From assembly GCA_019925095.2 (NCBI GenBank), contig CM034403.1, positions 9,739,690-9,803,689 on the forward strand: a stretch of DNA of 64,000 nucleotides. Direction: 5' to 3'. This stretch comes from Dendrolimus kikuchii (taxonomy: Eukaryota; Arthropoda; Insecta; Lepidoptera; Lasiocampidae). The position numbers and the translations under genes were made by a program. Every line of letters starts with the position of its first letter. Position 1 is the stretch's first letter. Of the stretch, positions 34,608 to 45,368 are shown in pieces. The notes beneath the pieces were generated by a model, which was given only the letters and a program-made list of their open reading frames with translations, was not told the origin of the DNA and searched no databases.

Positions 34608-35117
34608 AACTATACCACTTTCGATTGAATTCAACCAAACATTGTGCGAGCACAAAACCGCAACTGTGTGAAATCAGGTGTTGGCATAAACTGCCTCGAT
34701 AACGATAGGCAATTAAATAAATTCAATTATTGTCACATGTTCTCAAAATTAGAGGCCAGTATTCACCCAGTTTCTCACGGGTTGGGTGTTGTAAAGAACT
34801 CGCTCGTAATATGCTGAGTTGTGTTATTGTATGAATTATTCACTTTCGACAACATCAACTGTGTCTTTATTATTCCACAACGTAACAAACTGGTATAAAT
34901 TTCTGTCACATAAAGCTTCTCTCATTTCAACGTAACAGAAATGAGTAAAAGTGTAATTTTGCGACTGCTTATTGCAATATTAAAGAACGGGACAGAAAAC
35001 TTGCAGCAAATAGAAATGGTTTCTTCAAAAGATATAACTCGGTAATAATTTTGACGCAGATTTTCGGATATAATAACATTTTTATTGCTTGTTACGTAAT
35101 AAAGTGCGACTATTCTC
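34608..35117. other. Non-coding
   Basis: No feature supported. Confidence 0.4.
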
Positions 35118-35118
35118 A

Positions 35119-35353
35119 CCTGCGGGCGTGACTAACGATATCAATTAAGTGCAAGATAATGATCGGAATTCGGCGCAGATGGCCACCCCGCTGCGCCTTC
35201 CATGAGGCCAATTCCAAACTTCTTGATTGTCGCAAATCGATTGATTAAAGAATTATATTGAACCTTTCGCAATAATAGTATTGCGCTGCCAAAAGCAAAA
35301 GCGATTAAAAATAACATCGCTGAGTAACTTCTTAAATATTTTTTATTGCTCAA
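35119..35353 (-). other. Possible minus-strand exon or structured RNA block
   Basis: On the minus strand a consensus donor CCCGCAG/gtgaga stands at 35119/35118. Upstream of it one frame is open for about 35 codons and another gives a 70-codon ORF that stops 29 nt before the donor (35353-35141; hydrophobic N-terminus AMLFLIAFAFGSAILLL). The segment 35155-35215 also pairs with itself: ggaatt/gaattcc outside and ggcgca/tgcgcc inside. No acceptor is clear. Confidence 0.22.
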
Positions 35354-35410
35354 TTATGTTATTTAATAGATTTTTATGCTAGAGTAATTTCAACAGCACT
35401 AGCACTTAGC

Positions 35411-35436
35411 TATATATATATATATATATATATATA
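35411..35436. repeat. TA microsatellite
   Basis: Thirteen TA units; simple-sequence only. Confidence 0.9.
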
Positions 35437-35502
35437 GGTATATGATTTTTGATTGTTTAAAACATTTATGATTTTATGTCAGATACGCATTAGCGTACAT
35501 TA

Positions 35503-35649
35503 TTGAAATGAAATGAAATTTATTACCATGTAAGTAAGTAGTACATGGTACATATAAAATGACTAAAATACAGAGAACAGTATAAATGGCGTCCCAAAGG
35601 AAACTCTGTTTCCCGCGCTAGGTCTCCTTAGAGCCTGTGTAGCGGGTAT
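35503..35649 (-). repeat. Retroposon 3' end, minus orientation
   Basis: On the minus strand it reads 'cgctacacaggctctaagg' and 'gtttcctttgggacgccat', ending in 'aataaatttcatttcattt', a LINE/SINE-style tail. Only this copy is in the window, so the family is not defined. Confidence 0.4.
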
Positions 35650-35707
35650 ATTATTAGTAGTTATTTAATGTCAAATATTAATTTGACATTAAATGACTAC
35701 TAATAAT
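35650..35707. repeat. 27-bp near-perfect hairpin with 4-base loop
   Basis: Arms 35650-35676 and 35681-35707 are complementary with one mismatch (atttaatgtcaaat / atttgacattaaat at the tip); the loop is atta. AT-rich. It could be a foldback remnant or an RNA hairpin. Confidence 0.85.
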
Positions 35708-35989
35708 ACATAACTTATTGTATAGTATAAAATAACAATAAAACCAATGTAAATAGTCCGTACCTTAATTTCTAAATTAACGCAAAACGTTTCTCCCCTT
35801 CTCTGAAGACAGTAGCTTCAATCATTAATTTATAAATTACTCTGACCTGAGTATGATTACAATTTCTCGAAGATTATTGCATGTTATTTAACATAAGAGT
35901 AGGTATGTGAATTTAAGTTATTTATTTCTTAAAGAATTATGCTATTATCGATCGTTTCATGCTTATTCCTAACCATTTTAAAACGGGAC

Positions 35990-36145
35990 TAGTGAGCCCA
36001 TTACGTTGAGACACGACCACCGCCTGCGGCCACGGACGGCGAATGCCGAATACAGCGATCGACTGAGGAGTGAGGAATAGTGAGGAAGTAACGCCGCGCC
36101 TAACTTGCGCACGCGCATCTAGTGCGCAGGGATGCGGCTTTGTAT
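35990..36145. other. GC-richer unique block
   Basis: 'cgcctgcggccacggacggc' and 'acgccgcgcctaacttgcgc' are CpG-rich; no frame or splice site decides a gene. Candidate regulatory element. Confidence 0.25.
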
Positions 36146-36240
36146 AATATTTCAAAATTTCAACTCTATTTTATTACAAAATTTTCATTTTGTTTTTTCG
36201 TAATAAAGTTTCATTATTATGTCTTCAAAAAACTATACAT

Positions 36241-36298
36241 AGTATTTTCTTAAGTTTTCGCGACTAGTACCTAGACAATATTAAAACTACGTTTTAAC
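36241..36298 (-). mobile_element. Penelope-like element 3' tail remnant
   Basis: Read on the minus strand, 'gttaaaacgtagtttta' followed after a short gap by 'gtcgcgaaaacttaagaaaa' matches the end of the 57-60 kb element (right arm end at 60294 plus tail 60295-60326). The gap differs by four or five bases. No coding part or second terminal repeat is present: an old, extremely 5'-truncated copy. Confidence 0.75.
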
Positions 36299-36529
36299 TT
36301 TACACTTCAAATACTTTTTGTACCTTCTACTAATTAAATGACTGATAAAAAATAATATTATTTACTTTTTATCTTCAATTTAAATCACATTGATTTAATG
36401 TTTTTCATAGGTTTAAAAACAAAAATCAAACATCGTAACTATTCACAATTGATTGTATATAGCAATACAACGAAATGATAACGTCTTGTGCACTTGTAAG
36501 ATCTATGCAAATCTGTATTCTTATCAACT

Positions 36530-36692
36530 TATCACCACGTTGGAGTGGCACTAGAAACCCGCCCATAGGAATGCTATGGCTATGTGGGTCAGGAATATCC
36601 GCCTAAATACCTGGCCGTTCCTCTAGACGTCCCGTGCCCGGGCTGTGGACTTATTCACGCATTCACCTCCAACCCGGGTGGAAAGACGTATC
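36530..36692 (+). repeat. R1-type LINE 3' UTR fragment
   Basis: Shares 'ccacgttggagtggcacta' with the plus piece of the insertion at 23288 and continues with GC-rich UTR-like sequence (gaatatccgcctaaatacc, cgtcccgtgcccgggctg). No tail or TSD found. Confidence 0.5.
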
Positions 36693-37500
36693 TACTTATA
36701 TCTACTAATAAAAATAAATATTATACATCACCTAAAGTCCACAAGTGATGTGATCAACCCTACTTTCGAGTTGTTTATACGCAGTCCATAGAGCCGTAGG
36801 CTGTAACACGGAGCCTGTGTTTGCACAAAGTTACGCCGCTCATCGCCCTCAGCAATCGAGTGTCATTTCTCGGCATAACATTAGTTTTGTATCGTGACAA
36901 CCCTGGAATCACACAATTATTCAAGATCAGAGGTGATAGGAGCGCGTCTGAAATAATAGGATTGTTGTTAAAAGCAAGCATGCTTTGACATAAACTTCAT
37001 ACCGAAACACGCTTATCTATTTATGCCGGGTTTCTATAGTTTCCACTCAATCATTTGCCTTAGTACTGGTAGAAAATTGACATCGTGTTGCTGGGGAGTT
37101 TCTTGGCGCTTTTTCGCCTTTAACTGCGATAACACGTTGTGAAGCGATGTACATAGAATAGGAAGTATATTTAAATATTAACTTATATGGATGACCTTCA
37201 AAAATGATCTCCGATAAAACTTAGTTTGAATAAAAAGTTTTTGAATGTTTTGACATTATTTAAATGTTGTTTATGTCAAATCTTTACCAGCATTAAAGCA
37301 AATTAGTGGATATTAAAATAAAGAAAAGCGGCATTTATCTCTGCGTTCTTAAAATGCGACTCCCTGGGCGCTCCGTCGCTTCCACTGCAACACTCATAGT
37401 TGGGTAATGATGAATTAACTTTAAATGACGATTACATTCTCATTATACCTATTTGAAGTCGTGCTAGCTGGGTGCTATTTGTGTCTTACGCACCCCAGAT
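36693..37500. other. Non-coding
   Basis: No assigned repeat; one 68-codon minus frame at 36775-36981 has no motif. Confidence 0.4.
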
Positions 37501-37504
37501 TTTT

Positions 37505-37555
37505 CCAGTGACGTGGGTTCGAATTCTAACCGACAATAGGCACCGCTTAGGCATC
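37505..37555 (+). repeat. Possible tRNA-derived SINE fragment
   Basis: gggttcgaattct (37515-37527) matches a pol III B box; no A box in the expected place. Confidence 0.3.
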
Positions 37556-37650
37556 TACGTTGTTTATTTATATTAATTGTTCTTTAAGGTATCCGAGTGT
37601 GATGATTAAAGAACAAACGTTTAGTATGTATTAATAGAAAAGAACAATAT

Positions 37651-37722
37651 ATGGCGCTATGTTATTCGTGCCTACCCCGCAAGGGAACTGGCGTGAAGTT
37701 ATGTATGTATGTATGTATGTAA
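37651..37722 (+). repeat. RTE-type LINE tail fragment
   Basis: Contains 'cgtgcctaccccgcaaggg' and 'aactggcgtgaagttatg', then atgt repeats: the last approximately 70 bases of the family at 8328. Confidence 0.8.
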
Positions 37723-38619
37723 TTATAAACATCTTATATAACGCGTATATTTGTCTGTAGTGTGAAGTGTGAATTAAAATATGGAATATTATATTACAAT
37801 ATTAACATAAATAAAATTTTTATAATGTTGTTTGGTTATGAATCATAAATCTAATAATGACTGTTTGTGGTATAATAACGAAATATTTTTTATTTTGCCA
37901 TATGTAAGGTGTTAACTGTTAATTAAAATACTTTTTGTTTTAGTTAAATGACCTTTTTTCATAGCAATGTGAAGGCGGGGCAGATTTATATATTATATTG
38001 TATAATGTACACGTAATCTAACTATATACATGTGTTAATCCGGTAATTATCCCTTATATCGACCAGTTACAATCTGCTAGAAAAAAATATAAGGTACCTG
38101 CTGTTTTAGGTCTTAACACAGAGCGTGTTGATATTTCGCAGTGAATAAATCAACTATTACTAAGTAAATAGATAAAGAACACCACTAAAGCACTGAATGA
38201 CAGGGAAATATCTGAGGCATTCAGTCCTTTATCTGAACATGTTTATAGCTTGCCCATTTACAAATATTCCAATGCATATTTTGCAACAACGGCGAAGGAA
38301 AACATAGTTATAGTTAATCACGATGACCAGGGCACCACAAGATAAAGGCAGATATAACGAATACCTTTAAATTGTTTCTAAATAGTTTACGATCTAAATC
38401 TTGGATGCAATCGGAATAAAACTGTTCATTAACAACATCCTTTGTGAAACGACTTTTGTAGATGTTTACACTAATTGGAAAATCTAGTAAGAATTTGTTT
38501 TACATAGGATGCCACTTTAAATTTTCTGCGAAAATGATGCAAGTGCAAACAAGGCTACAAACCAATAAGTCGTGTGAGTTATATTTGATTTGTAATATGT
38601 AAACATTTGTATTGTTCAT
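37723..38619. other. Non-coding, AT-rich
   Basis: No feature supported. Confidence 0.45.
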
Positions 38620-38809
38620 TGTAAGGGGGGCCAGTGCACAATAATTAAAATATTTGCACACTCAACATAAACTTAGTATAAAGGCTTCATTTTTGTTAGA
38701 CAAGATAAAAAGATATCAATCACATTGGGACAATGTAGTTTCAACACTACAACCACCTCATAACTACGAGCAGAACCCGTGCCATAATCACATGGCGACC
38801 CTGCCAGGA
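38620..38809 (+). mobile_element. Possible LTR (173 bp) plus primer-binding site
   Basis: The segment begins tgtaaggggggccag (TG...), contains a TATA-like agtataaagg and ends ...taatca/ca at 38792. It is directly followed by tggcgaccctgccagga, which resembles the tRNA primer-binding sites of insect Gypsy/BEL-type elements (family knowledge, recalled). No gag-pol frame and no second LTR follow, so it would be a truncated element. A 60-codon frame (38654-38836) that crosses it is incidental. Confidence 0.35.
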
Positions 38810-39236
38810 TTATGTAAGAGTAGTTTAGTAGATTAAACACTTAAGTGATATACAAATTATTTCATAATGAGATATAAACAATATTTTATATGATTCTTTA
38901 GAGTTGACAAATATCTGTGTGCATTGTTTATCATTTAGGTACTGAACCCTTAAAATAAATAATTTAAAAAATGTTTAAGACAAAATACCCCACAACATCT
39001 TAAAAAGTACTCAACGGATTTTATTGGGATAAATTATCGTCGAGATTTTTCTCAGCTCTAGCTCCTTTTATTTTTTAAAATTTTCGAGTTAATAGTTCCA
39101 TAGTTAAGACTTTTTGAAATTTTGAAAGTAAATAAAAGTCACTAAGGCAAATCGTTATGAGTTCTCAAAATCTATTTAATGACACCTCACACGGATATTT
39201 TGAATTTTTTTTCATCACTCAGATACATTATTATCT
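38810..39236. other. Non-coding
   Basis: No feature supported. Confidence 0.4.
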
Positions 39237-39259
39237 ATGATTTGTGAATTCAATATGCC

Positions 39260-39342
39260 ACTAGTAACAAAACAACAAACAAACAAAAACAAACAATCAA
39301 CAACAAGCAAACAACAAAAAAGAACAACAAAACAACAGCAGC
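39260..39342 (+). repeat. CAA/CAAA-rich low-complexity tract
   Basis: Runs of acaacaaacaaacaaaaaca type; the open frame across it codes Gln/Lys/Asn-rich peptide by composition only. Confidence 0.75.
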
Positions 39343-39810
39343 CTATATTTGGTTTCATATATTCAATTATGCCAACAAACACTTGTTCAGAAATATTTTA
39401 TTCAAATATTCCCCTTTACATAATAGCAGCATTTTGAACCTAATCGTTGTAGGGTATCAATGATTTTCCGATTCAACCGTACTGTACTAATCAAAACGAT
39501 CTAAAGTATACGCATCGCAAAGCTTGGAATGCTCAATGGAGTCGTACCTATTCAACCGAAGTATGGAATTTGTTTTATGCATGCATACTATTGTAAGAAT
39601 TACTATAGTACTTATTCATGGTGAAAGAAAATGGTGTGAAGTAACCTGCATATCGACATTACCTATTAGTGAAACCTGTCAACTTACTATGGGTTTCAGA
39701 AGCATTACTTTTCTATTGTGTATAATAATTCCTAATACTGTCCTATATAATGTAATGTACGGTTGTATTATCATATGTATGTAATATGTATATATGTTAT
39801 TTTTGTACTG

Positions 39811-39951
39811 TGTATACTTGTACTCATGAATGTCAAAGAGGCAAGTGAGGTGTGTAAGAATAAGCCTAAATGGCACTCTGTTGTTCGTGCCTACCCCGCA
39901 AGGGAACTGGCGTGAAGTTATGTATGTATGTATGTATGTATGTATACTTGT
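39811..39951 (+). mobile_element. RTE-type LINE tail with 11-bp target-site duplication
   Basis: The unit from catgaatgtcaaagaggc to the atgt tail is bracketed by tgtatacttgt at 39811-39821 and 39941-39951. Nearly identical in sequence to the 25494 copy, so both are recent. Confidence 0.82.
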
Positions 39952-40007
39952 CATTATTTATGGACTGCGCCACTGACAGTATTAAAAATTCATTAATTTC
40001 TATCAAG

Positions 40008-40117
40008 GGTTACCTTATGAGATCGCTTTTTAATGATAAGGCCGCCTGAAGCACTGTTTTTGATATGTTTCTACTTCTGTTCTCTATACTTTGGTGTACA
40101 CTAAAGAGTTGTCTACG
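40008..40117 (+). repeat. LINE 3'-end repeat
   Basis: Contains 'gagatcgctttttaatgat', 'aaggccgcctgaag' and 'ctttggtgtacactaaaga'; diverged member of the family at 4571. Confidence 0.6.
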
Positions 40118-40244
40118 AGTATGTACAAAAATACGGCGCCAACAGTATTTCAAACCCAGTAGTTCTAGCATAAGTAACTTACAATATAGCTTTCGTAACA
40201 AGTCCGGCATCCGCCGTCTCGGCTGTAATACATTAAATGTTCAG

Positions 40245-40305
40245 CATTAGCCATGCGCGTGGGCAGATCCGTCCACATTTCTATGATGAATCGGCCACGG
40301 CGCCG
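40245..40305 (+). CDS. Candidate coding exon, 61 nt
   Basis: GC-rich block between an acceptor-like gttcag (AG at 40243-40244, weak pyrimidine tract) and a consensus donor CGCCG/gtgagt (GT at 40306). Two frames are open: one reads ISHARGQIRPHF onward (one leading base, 20 codons), the other LAMRVGRSVHISM onward (two leading bases), which would be phase-compatible with the 16517 exon. Nothing decides between them. No domain recognised. Confidence 0.3.
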
Positions 40306-40529
40306 GTGAGTTACGAAAATTCGCGACAATTTGCATACAGATACGATCCGACTATACCCGGTTCATGTAGTTCATGGTAAACTAATATTGTTACAAGCGC
40401 TATTTATTATATTATAGGAATAGCAAGTAGTCGAATCAATTTATTGACACTGTTGGAACAACATGATAAGATATAGCCAATATATTATACGTATCTGCTG
40501 TATACATTTTAAGGTAGGTGCAAGAAAAT

Positions 40530-40800
40530 GAAAATGAAAAATCGGCGGATGCCAGGCATTTCATGGATAGTATAATGGAGAGCTGAATATTGGAGACTAT
40601 CAGAGGTTATCAATAGTATGCCGACAACGAATACTGAAGTAATATGGCCACATAGCCCGAAAGAACCCAGACACAATAAAGAGATTTATAGTCACTGGTA
40701 AAGTTCAAGGCAAGAGACCAATTCTGCTATTTCAATATTTTGGCGTTCCGTTGGATTCCATTGCAATAGTGTCAAAAATTTGTATTCTACTAAATCCACG
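40530..40800 (+). pseudogene. RTE-like LINE C-terminal remnant
   Basis: Blocks RRMPGISWMDSI (about 40543-40580) and, after stops and a frameshift, GHIARKNPDTIKRF then VTGKVQGKRPI (about 40648-40715) follow the order of the 'craft'-type C-terminus. Heavily mutated and non-functional. Confidence 0.65.
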
Positions 40801-41239
40801 ATAACGTCGCGGTAGAATAATAGTAAAAAAAATTGGTGTTACCGTTACCAGAAATGTTATTATCGGAAATTAATATCGAAAAGCTATCAAAAATTTAAAC
40901 ATATATTTCACGAGAGTTCGCTGAATATTTTATTTGGTTTTAGCAAAATACCGAAAACATGAAATAGAAAGAAGCATAATAAATGTTTGAAAAGTAAGAC
41001 ACTATAGAAATGCTTTACAATATTTGCCCTAAAATATTAAAGCAGATATTTGAAATATATAAAATCTTTACCAGTCATCTTACAAACAATAACCCTTTAT
41101 ATGGATGTAAAGTCATAAAATAAGACATAACTACAAATGGAACTCTCATAAAGGTCAAGTTCTCTGAAATATAAGGACTCGCCGATCAAAGCTTCATTGA
41201 CAAAATTGAGGCGTTCAATGCTATACTTATTTAAAAGTG

Positions 41240-41545
41240 ACGCATTCCTACACGTTGCGTGTAAGCACGCGGCGAAATATAACGCGTGACCTCATCATAG
41301 TCAAAACAAAGGATGGCCAAAGACAATGCTCGCCGTCCAGGCGGTCAGATGTTATAACCCTGCGTTGCAAAACATTAAAGGCATTAGAATGTCATGTGGT
41401 AACGAATGGGTCGGCGCGCGCGCATTGATTGATGGCGAGCGACTGCGTGGGCGGGAGGTGCGCGCCAGCTGAAAATATTCGCCAAATTACATACCGCTCC
41501 GACAAGAGTACGGTTACCGGCCATTTGCCACATTTGGTTTACACT
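41240..41545. promoter_or_regulatory. GC-rich candidate enhancer with clustered transcription-factor motifs
   Basis: In about 300 bases: tgacctca (41287, nuclear-receptor half-site), acaaagg (41307, SOX/TCF core), tgattgatgg (41426, PBX/Exd-Hox composite site) and gcgtgggcg (41446, perfect EGR/Zif268-type site). The sequence is CpG-rich and matches no repeat here. A 63-codon plus frame exists without splice support. Motif matches are short and the enhancer reading is inference. Confidence 0.35.
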
Positions 41546-41704
41546 ATTTTACCAATTTTATAGTATCTAGCCTAGCATAAAATGCTCGCAGCACATTTTG
41601 AACACACCAGATGTATAGATATAGTTACTTGAATGAAGCAAACGTCTATAATTTCTACTTATAGTTTATTGATTCTTAAATGTATACAAGAATATTGAAT
41701 ACTA

Positions 41705-42110
41705 GGATATGCCTGCCACTTTGTCCACGCTTGACTTGAAATTCCCGCGGGATTCCCGGGACATAAAGTAACGCAACATTTAAAAAAAGAATGTAAGCTA
41801 TCTTTTAGTGGAAACTGTGTCGGAATAAGAGAATTCCTGCGAGATTCCCGAAATAAAAAATATCACACATTTTATTACATTAAATTTGCTATCGATCAGC
41901 AAAAAATCACTTTAGAATTAGATTTTTTTTAATCTGGCCATTTTAAATTATTCCCAGGAAAATCCCCGAAGGATTCCCGGGCTAAAAGGTAACGCAGAGG
42001 TTAAGCCGCTAATTAGCTGTCGATCAGTGAAAACCGCAACGAAATCGGCCCATTAGTTTTTACGTGAATCCTGAACAAATAGACAAACAGATAAGCAGAC
42101 AAGGAATCTA
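41705..42110 (-). repeat. Interspersed repeat, inverted copy of the 27405 family
   Basis: Contains 'ctttgtccacgcttgacttg', 'ttcccgggacataaagtaac' and 'cccattagtttttacgtg' on the plus strand, the complements of the motifs at 27405-27740. Confidence 0.65.
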
Positions 42111-42232
42111 AAAAAAAAGTCTATTCCAGTCTTTTTTTTAAATAGCATTAATGTACGGACACGGCATGTTTAGAATTTTATATTATAAGATAATCGTATT
42201 ATTTTTACTGAATTGAAATTAATTATATATAT

Positions 42233-42436
42233 ACCAGCTGTCCCGGCAGACGTTGTTCTGCCCTGAAGAAATAAAATGTAGAATCCGATTCCAGCGCCAC
42301 CTACCGGGTCCAAATGTAAAATATCCTATCTTTCAAGTCGGATCAAACTGCACACAGTGTGCAAATTTGATTAAAATCGGTCAAGTAGTTTAGGAGTCCA
42401 TCGCGGACAAACAACGTGACTCGTAATTTATATATA
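42233..42436 (+). repeat. Interspersed repeat ('ccggcagacgttgttctg' family)
   Basis: About 200 bases nearly identical to 13967-14169, ending 'acaacgtgactcgtaattta'; followed at once by the TA microsatellite. High identity means recent spread. Confidence 0.8.
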
Positions 42437-42437
42437 T

Positions 42438-42439
42438 GA

Positions 42440-42493
<54 letters not shown>

Positions 42494-42510
42494 GTATATA
42501 TATATATATT
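42438..42510. repeat. Long TA microsatellite
   Basis: About 70 bases of (ta)n with three g interruptions, starting at the end of the 42233 repeat. Confidence 0.9.
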
Positions 42511-43060
42511 CAAATTTAATAGTCCATGATAACATTATTCGGTATTATTAATTAATTTTATTAAATATTTGTTATTCTAAATAAAATTACTGATACGATA
42601 AAATTGCGACGTAATAAAAATATTGTTACCCTACTTAATAACAAGATGATTCTCATTTTGACAGACCTTGTATAATAGTTAGGAGTGACAGTGTTGAGTG
42701 CAGTTTCGTTTGGTGATAAAAATCAACTGCCACGTAAACATTAATCTGAATAAAGTACAATATTCCTTAATTATATTATAGATACACAATCAAAGTAAAT
42801 AAATTCTACAATTATACTTCTTAAACGATGAATAGAGTATAAAATATAATATTATTTTATTTCAAAGTATATAGTTAGTTGTAATCATATTCATTTACTA
42901 AGTATTATATTAATCTCAACAAATCCTTATATTATACATTAAAATTAGATTGCATATTTAGACCAAATAAACTTTGCTCTATATTATTTACTTTCACTAT
43001 TAAATTTGTTTTTTTCTATTAGTCGTTTTACTACGAAAATATGAAGTGTTTGCATTGATT
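42511..43060. other. Non-coding, AT-rich
   Basis: No feature supported. Confidence 0.45.
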
Positions 43061-43061
43061 A

Positions 43062-43110
43062 CGCAAGCGCATCGCACGAGCATCGCACGCGCCGCTAATG
43101 ATCCGTCGGT
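43062..43110. other. Short CpG-rich island with duplicated decamer
   Basis: gcatcgcacg occurs twice, 11 bases apart, followed by cgccgctaatgatcc, a homeodomain-like core. Possible regulatory site; nothing else supports it. Confidence 0.25.
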
Positions 43111-43528
43111 CAATTCAGCTTGAGATTGCCAGATAACTTGAAACTAATGCTAATTTTATATTTTATACGCTCATTCGCCATGCAATAATGTTGTATTTAA
43201 ATATTTAATATGTTTTAAAGATATCCTGTTGACTGATTGATTTATTTGGATATTTTAATAAGATTTGTTGTATTGAGGTCTTGTGGGTAGACAGAATTAG
43301 GTTGATATTATGACATACTATATAACACTAATATATTTACGCAGCGTAACTTGAATACTCATCAACTTTGTATTGCACTCGAGCTTTTGCATTTATGAGA
43401 AACAAATACTACTCGTGCGCAGAAGGTTTGCCGATAGCCTCATGAAGTTACGCGTCGGTGGTCAGTAGGGTTGACAAAAAATGTTACATAAATAGTTGTT
43501 GCATTAAATCTATAATTTTATTTTTTTT

Positions 43529-43559
43529 ATTGTATATACTTTACATAAGTATATACAAT
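43529..43559. repeat. Perfect 13-bp hairpin, 5-base loop
   Basis: attgtatatactt and aagtatatacaat flank tacat; AT-rich. Confidence 0.8.
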
Positions 43560-44554
43560 ATTAGTAAGTTGTCATTGGCAAACCTTTTGCGCACGGCTTA
43601 TAAAAACGTTACGATCTCTGCCGGTTTTTATGGTAGTTCTTTATAGTGCCCACGTTGACATTAATTTCCATGAAAATTGTTTGATATTATGGCTGATCAG
43701 TAAATAGATTTACCTACATAGAAAGTATACTACATTGAAGAAATGCAAAGCTTTAAACAATTGAATATTGAGCGCTAGTATTGCTAACAATTTTTTTTTA
43801 TTACAGGCAAGACTTAATATAATTTCTTGAACCTTGCTGCTCATTCATATTGCTATTCAGGCATTTTTTGGTGGTGAAAATACTTTATAGATATCAAGAT
43901 ATAAACAGCGGGGCATTGTAGGACTCATACAGATTGCCAGATACCCTCTAGAATTAGTTAACTAAAATTCGTTCAGAAATTTTTTACTACTACACCAGGC
44001 GAACATTCAAAAATTTTATACAAAATAAATTTCAATGGAACATTTTTCAAAGGTCCTGGATATAAGTCAACATTTAAAACTTCTTCCTATTCTATGTATA
44101 CAGCTTCACAATCTGTTATCGCTGAGAATTTCCCCAGCAACATATCTAGCTAAAAATTCTTATTTTTTTCGTAATTGTCTATCTCAGGTTTTATTTTAAA
44201 TTTGTTTTTAAGTTTCTGTAGCCGAATGAATAGCAAAGATTGAACAGTAATCTACGAAACCCTTCATTGTGCTTGTACTAGCATATACTTGGCCGAGTTT
44301 TAAATTATTACACTATTCAACTAGTTTATTAAAGCATCTATAGTTAACATCTCGTGCGTAAAAGATGAAATTTACCGAAAGTAACGCGCGTTTAAGGTCG
44401 TTTTCATGCTATAGACATCGATCTATCAATTCTATGATCGATTAGCTTCAGAGTCTAGCTTCAAAAGGCTTTTAATGAAACTTAGCAATAAATATTGCGT
44501 TAGATGTTTCAATGATGATAATTAATTTACACTTTGACCTTAATTCGCCAAATC
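43560..44554. other. Non-coding
   Basis: No feature supported. Confidence 0.4.
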
Positions 44555-44647
44555 ATGGCGACTTGGATGAGAATAAAAGATATCTTGGTCATTATTATAA
44601 GCCTATTGCTTAATCCTTATGTTATTGTAAATATAAGACATGTTTTG
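44555..44647 (+). CDS. Candidate first coding exon with signal-peptide-like sequence
   Basis: ATG at 44555 in favourable context (aatcATGG) opens 31 codons that end exactly at a consensus donor TTTTG/gtgagt (GT 44648-44649; phase 0). The peptide has a charged start (MATWMRIKD) followed by a hydrophobic core (ILVIIISLLL), the layout of a secretory signal or membrane anchor. Without splicing the frame stops seven codons later. Downstream exon and promoter are not identified. Three independent signals agree, but each is weak alone. Confidence 0.3.
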
Positions 44648-44864
44648 GTGAGTCTCGTCATAGCAGGATAGCACAATTTAAGGATGTACCAGCAGTTATT
44701 TATTTCTATTACCTTTTTTCTCGTTTTATAATTATTTATGAGTATGTAAAGGTGTGTTAATGTTATTGACATATACCTTGTTAGTGTAATTTTTATGTTT
44801 TACTAATTCCTGTATGTTATACCATTTATGAGTGTATATTATATATATAGTATATAATATACAT

Positions 44865-45235
44865 CAGCGGTTGCTAGCGGCTTCGCTCGCGTAGATTTGT
44901 TTGTAGGCATAATTTGAGTAGTCAAATAAAAGTTAGAAACTTAGCCCCTTTCTCACATTCATTTATTTCTAACCAGAAACAGGCATATAAAATTTTGTTC
45001 TCTTACTTTAAACACTTAAGGGTTTTTATACATACTTTCATCCCCTTTTTCCCTCTTTATGGGTTGAATTTTCAAATATCCTTTCTTAGTGCCCATCGTA
45101 CAGTATAGAAGAATCTAGCATGCAATTTTTCATGATCCTAGCCTCGGTAGTTTAATCTGTGCGTTGACATGTCAGTGAATCAGTCCGTCAGTCCGCCAGT
45201 CAGTGAGGTCAAGCAATTATATATGTATAGATTTA
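44865..45235 (+). repeat. Interspersed repeat ('ggcttcgctcgcgtagat')
   Basis: The phrase 'gcggttgctagcggcttcg' at its start and 'cagtccgtcagtccgccagtc' at its end are common in insect LINE-derived repeats; the copy ends in a tatatatgtatagattta tail. Confidence 0.6.
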
Positions 45236-45310
45236 CTATAAGATACTGAATCGGTAAACTAAGAATAAAGCAGCATATCACTGTTCTTATCAAACTTCTT
45301 GTCCATCAAT

Positions 45311-45368
45311 AGGTTGTCTAGAAGAAATTGCTTATAGCGACAAGACCGCCTATTGTAAAAAAAATATT
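45311..45368 (+). repeat. LINE 3'-end repeat fragment
   Basis: 'aggttgtctagaagaaattg' and 'gcgacaagaccgcc' define it; the tail is a poly-A of eight. Confidence 0.6.

Noticed and set aside
39237..39437. Gln/Lys/Asn-rich ORF
   Set aside because: Produced by a CAA-rich low-complexity tract.
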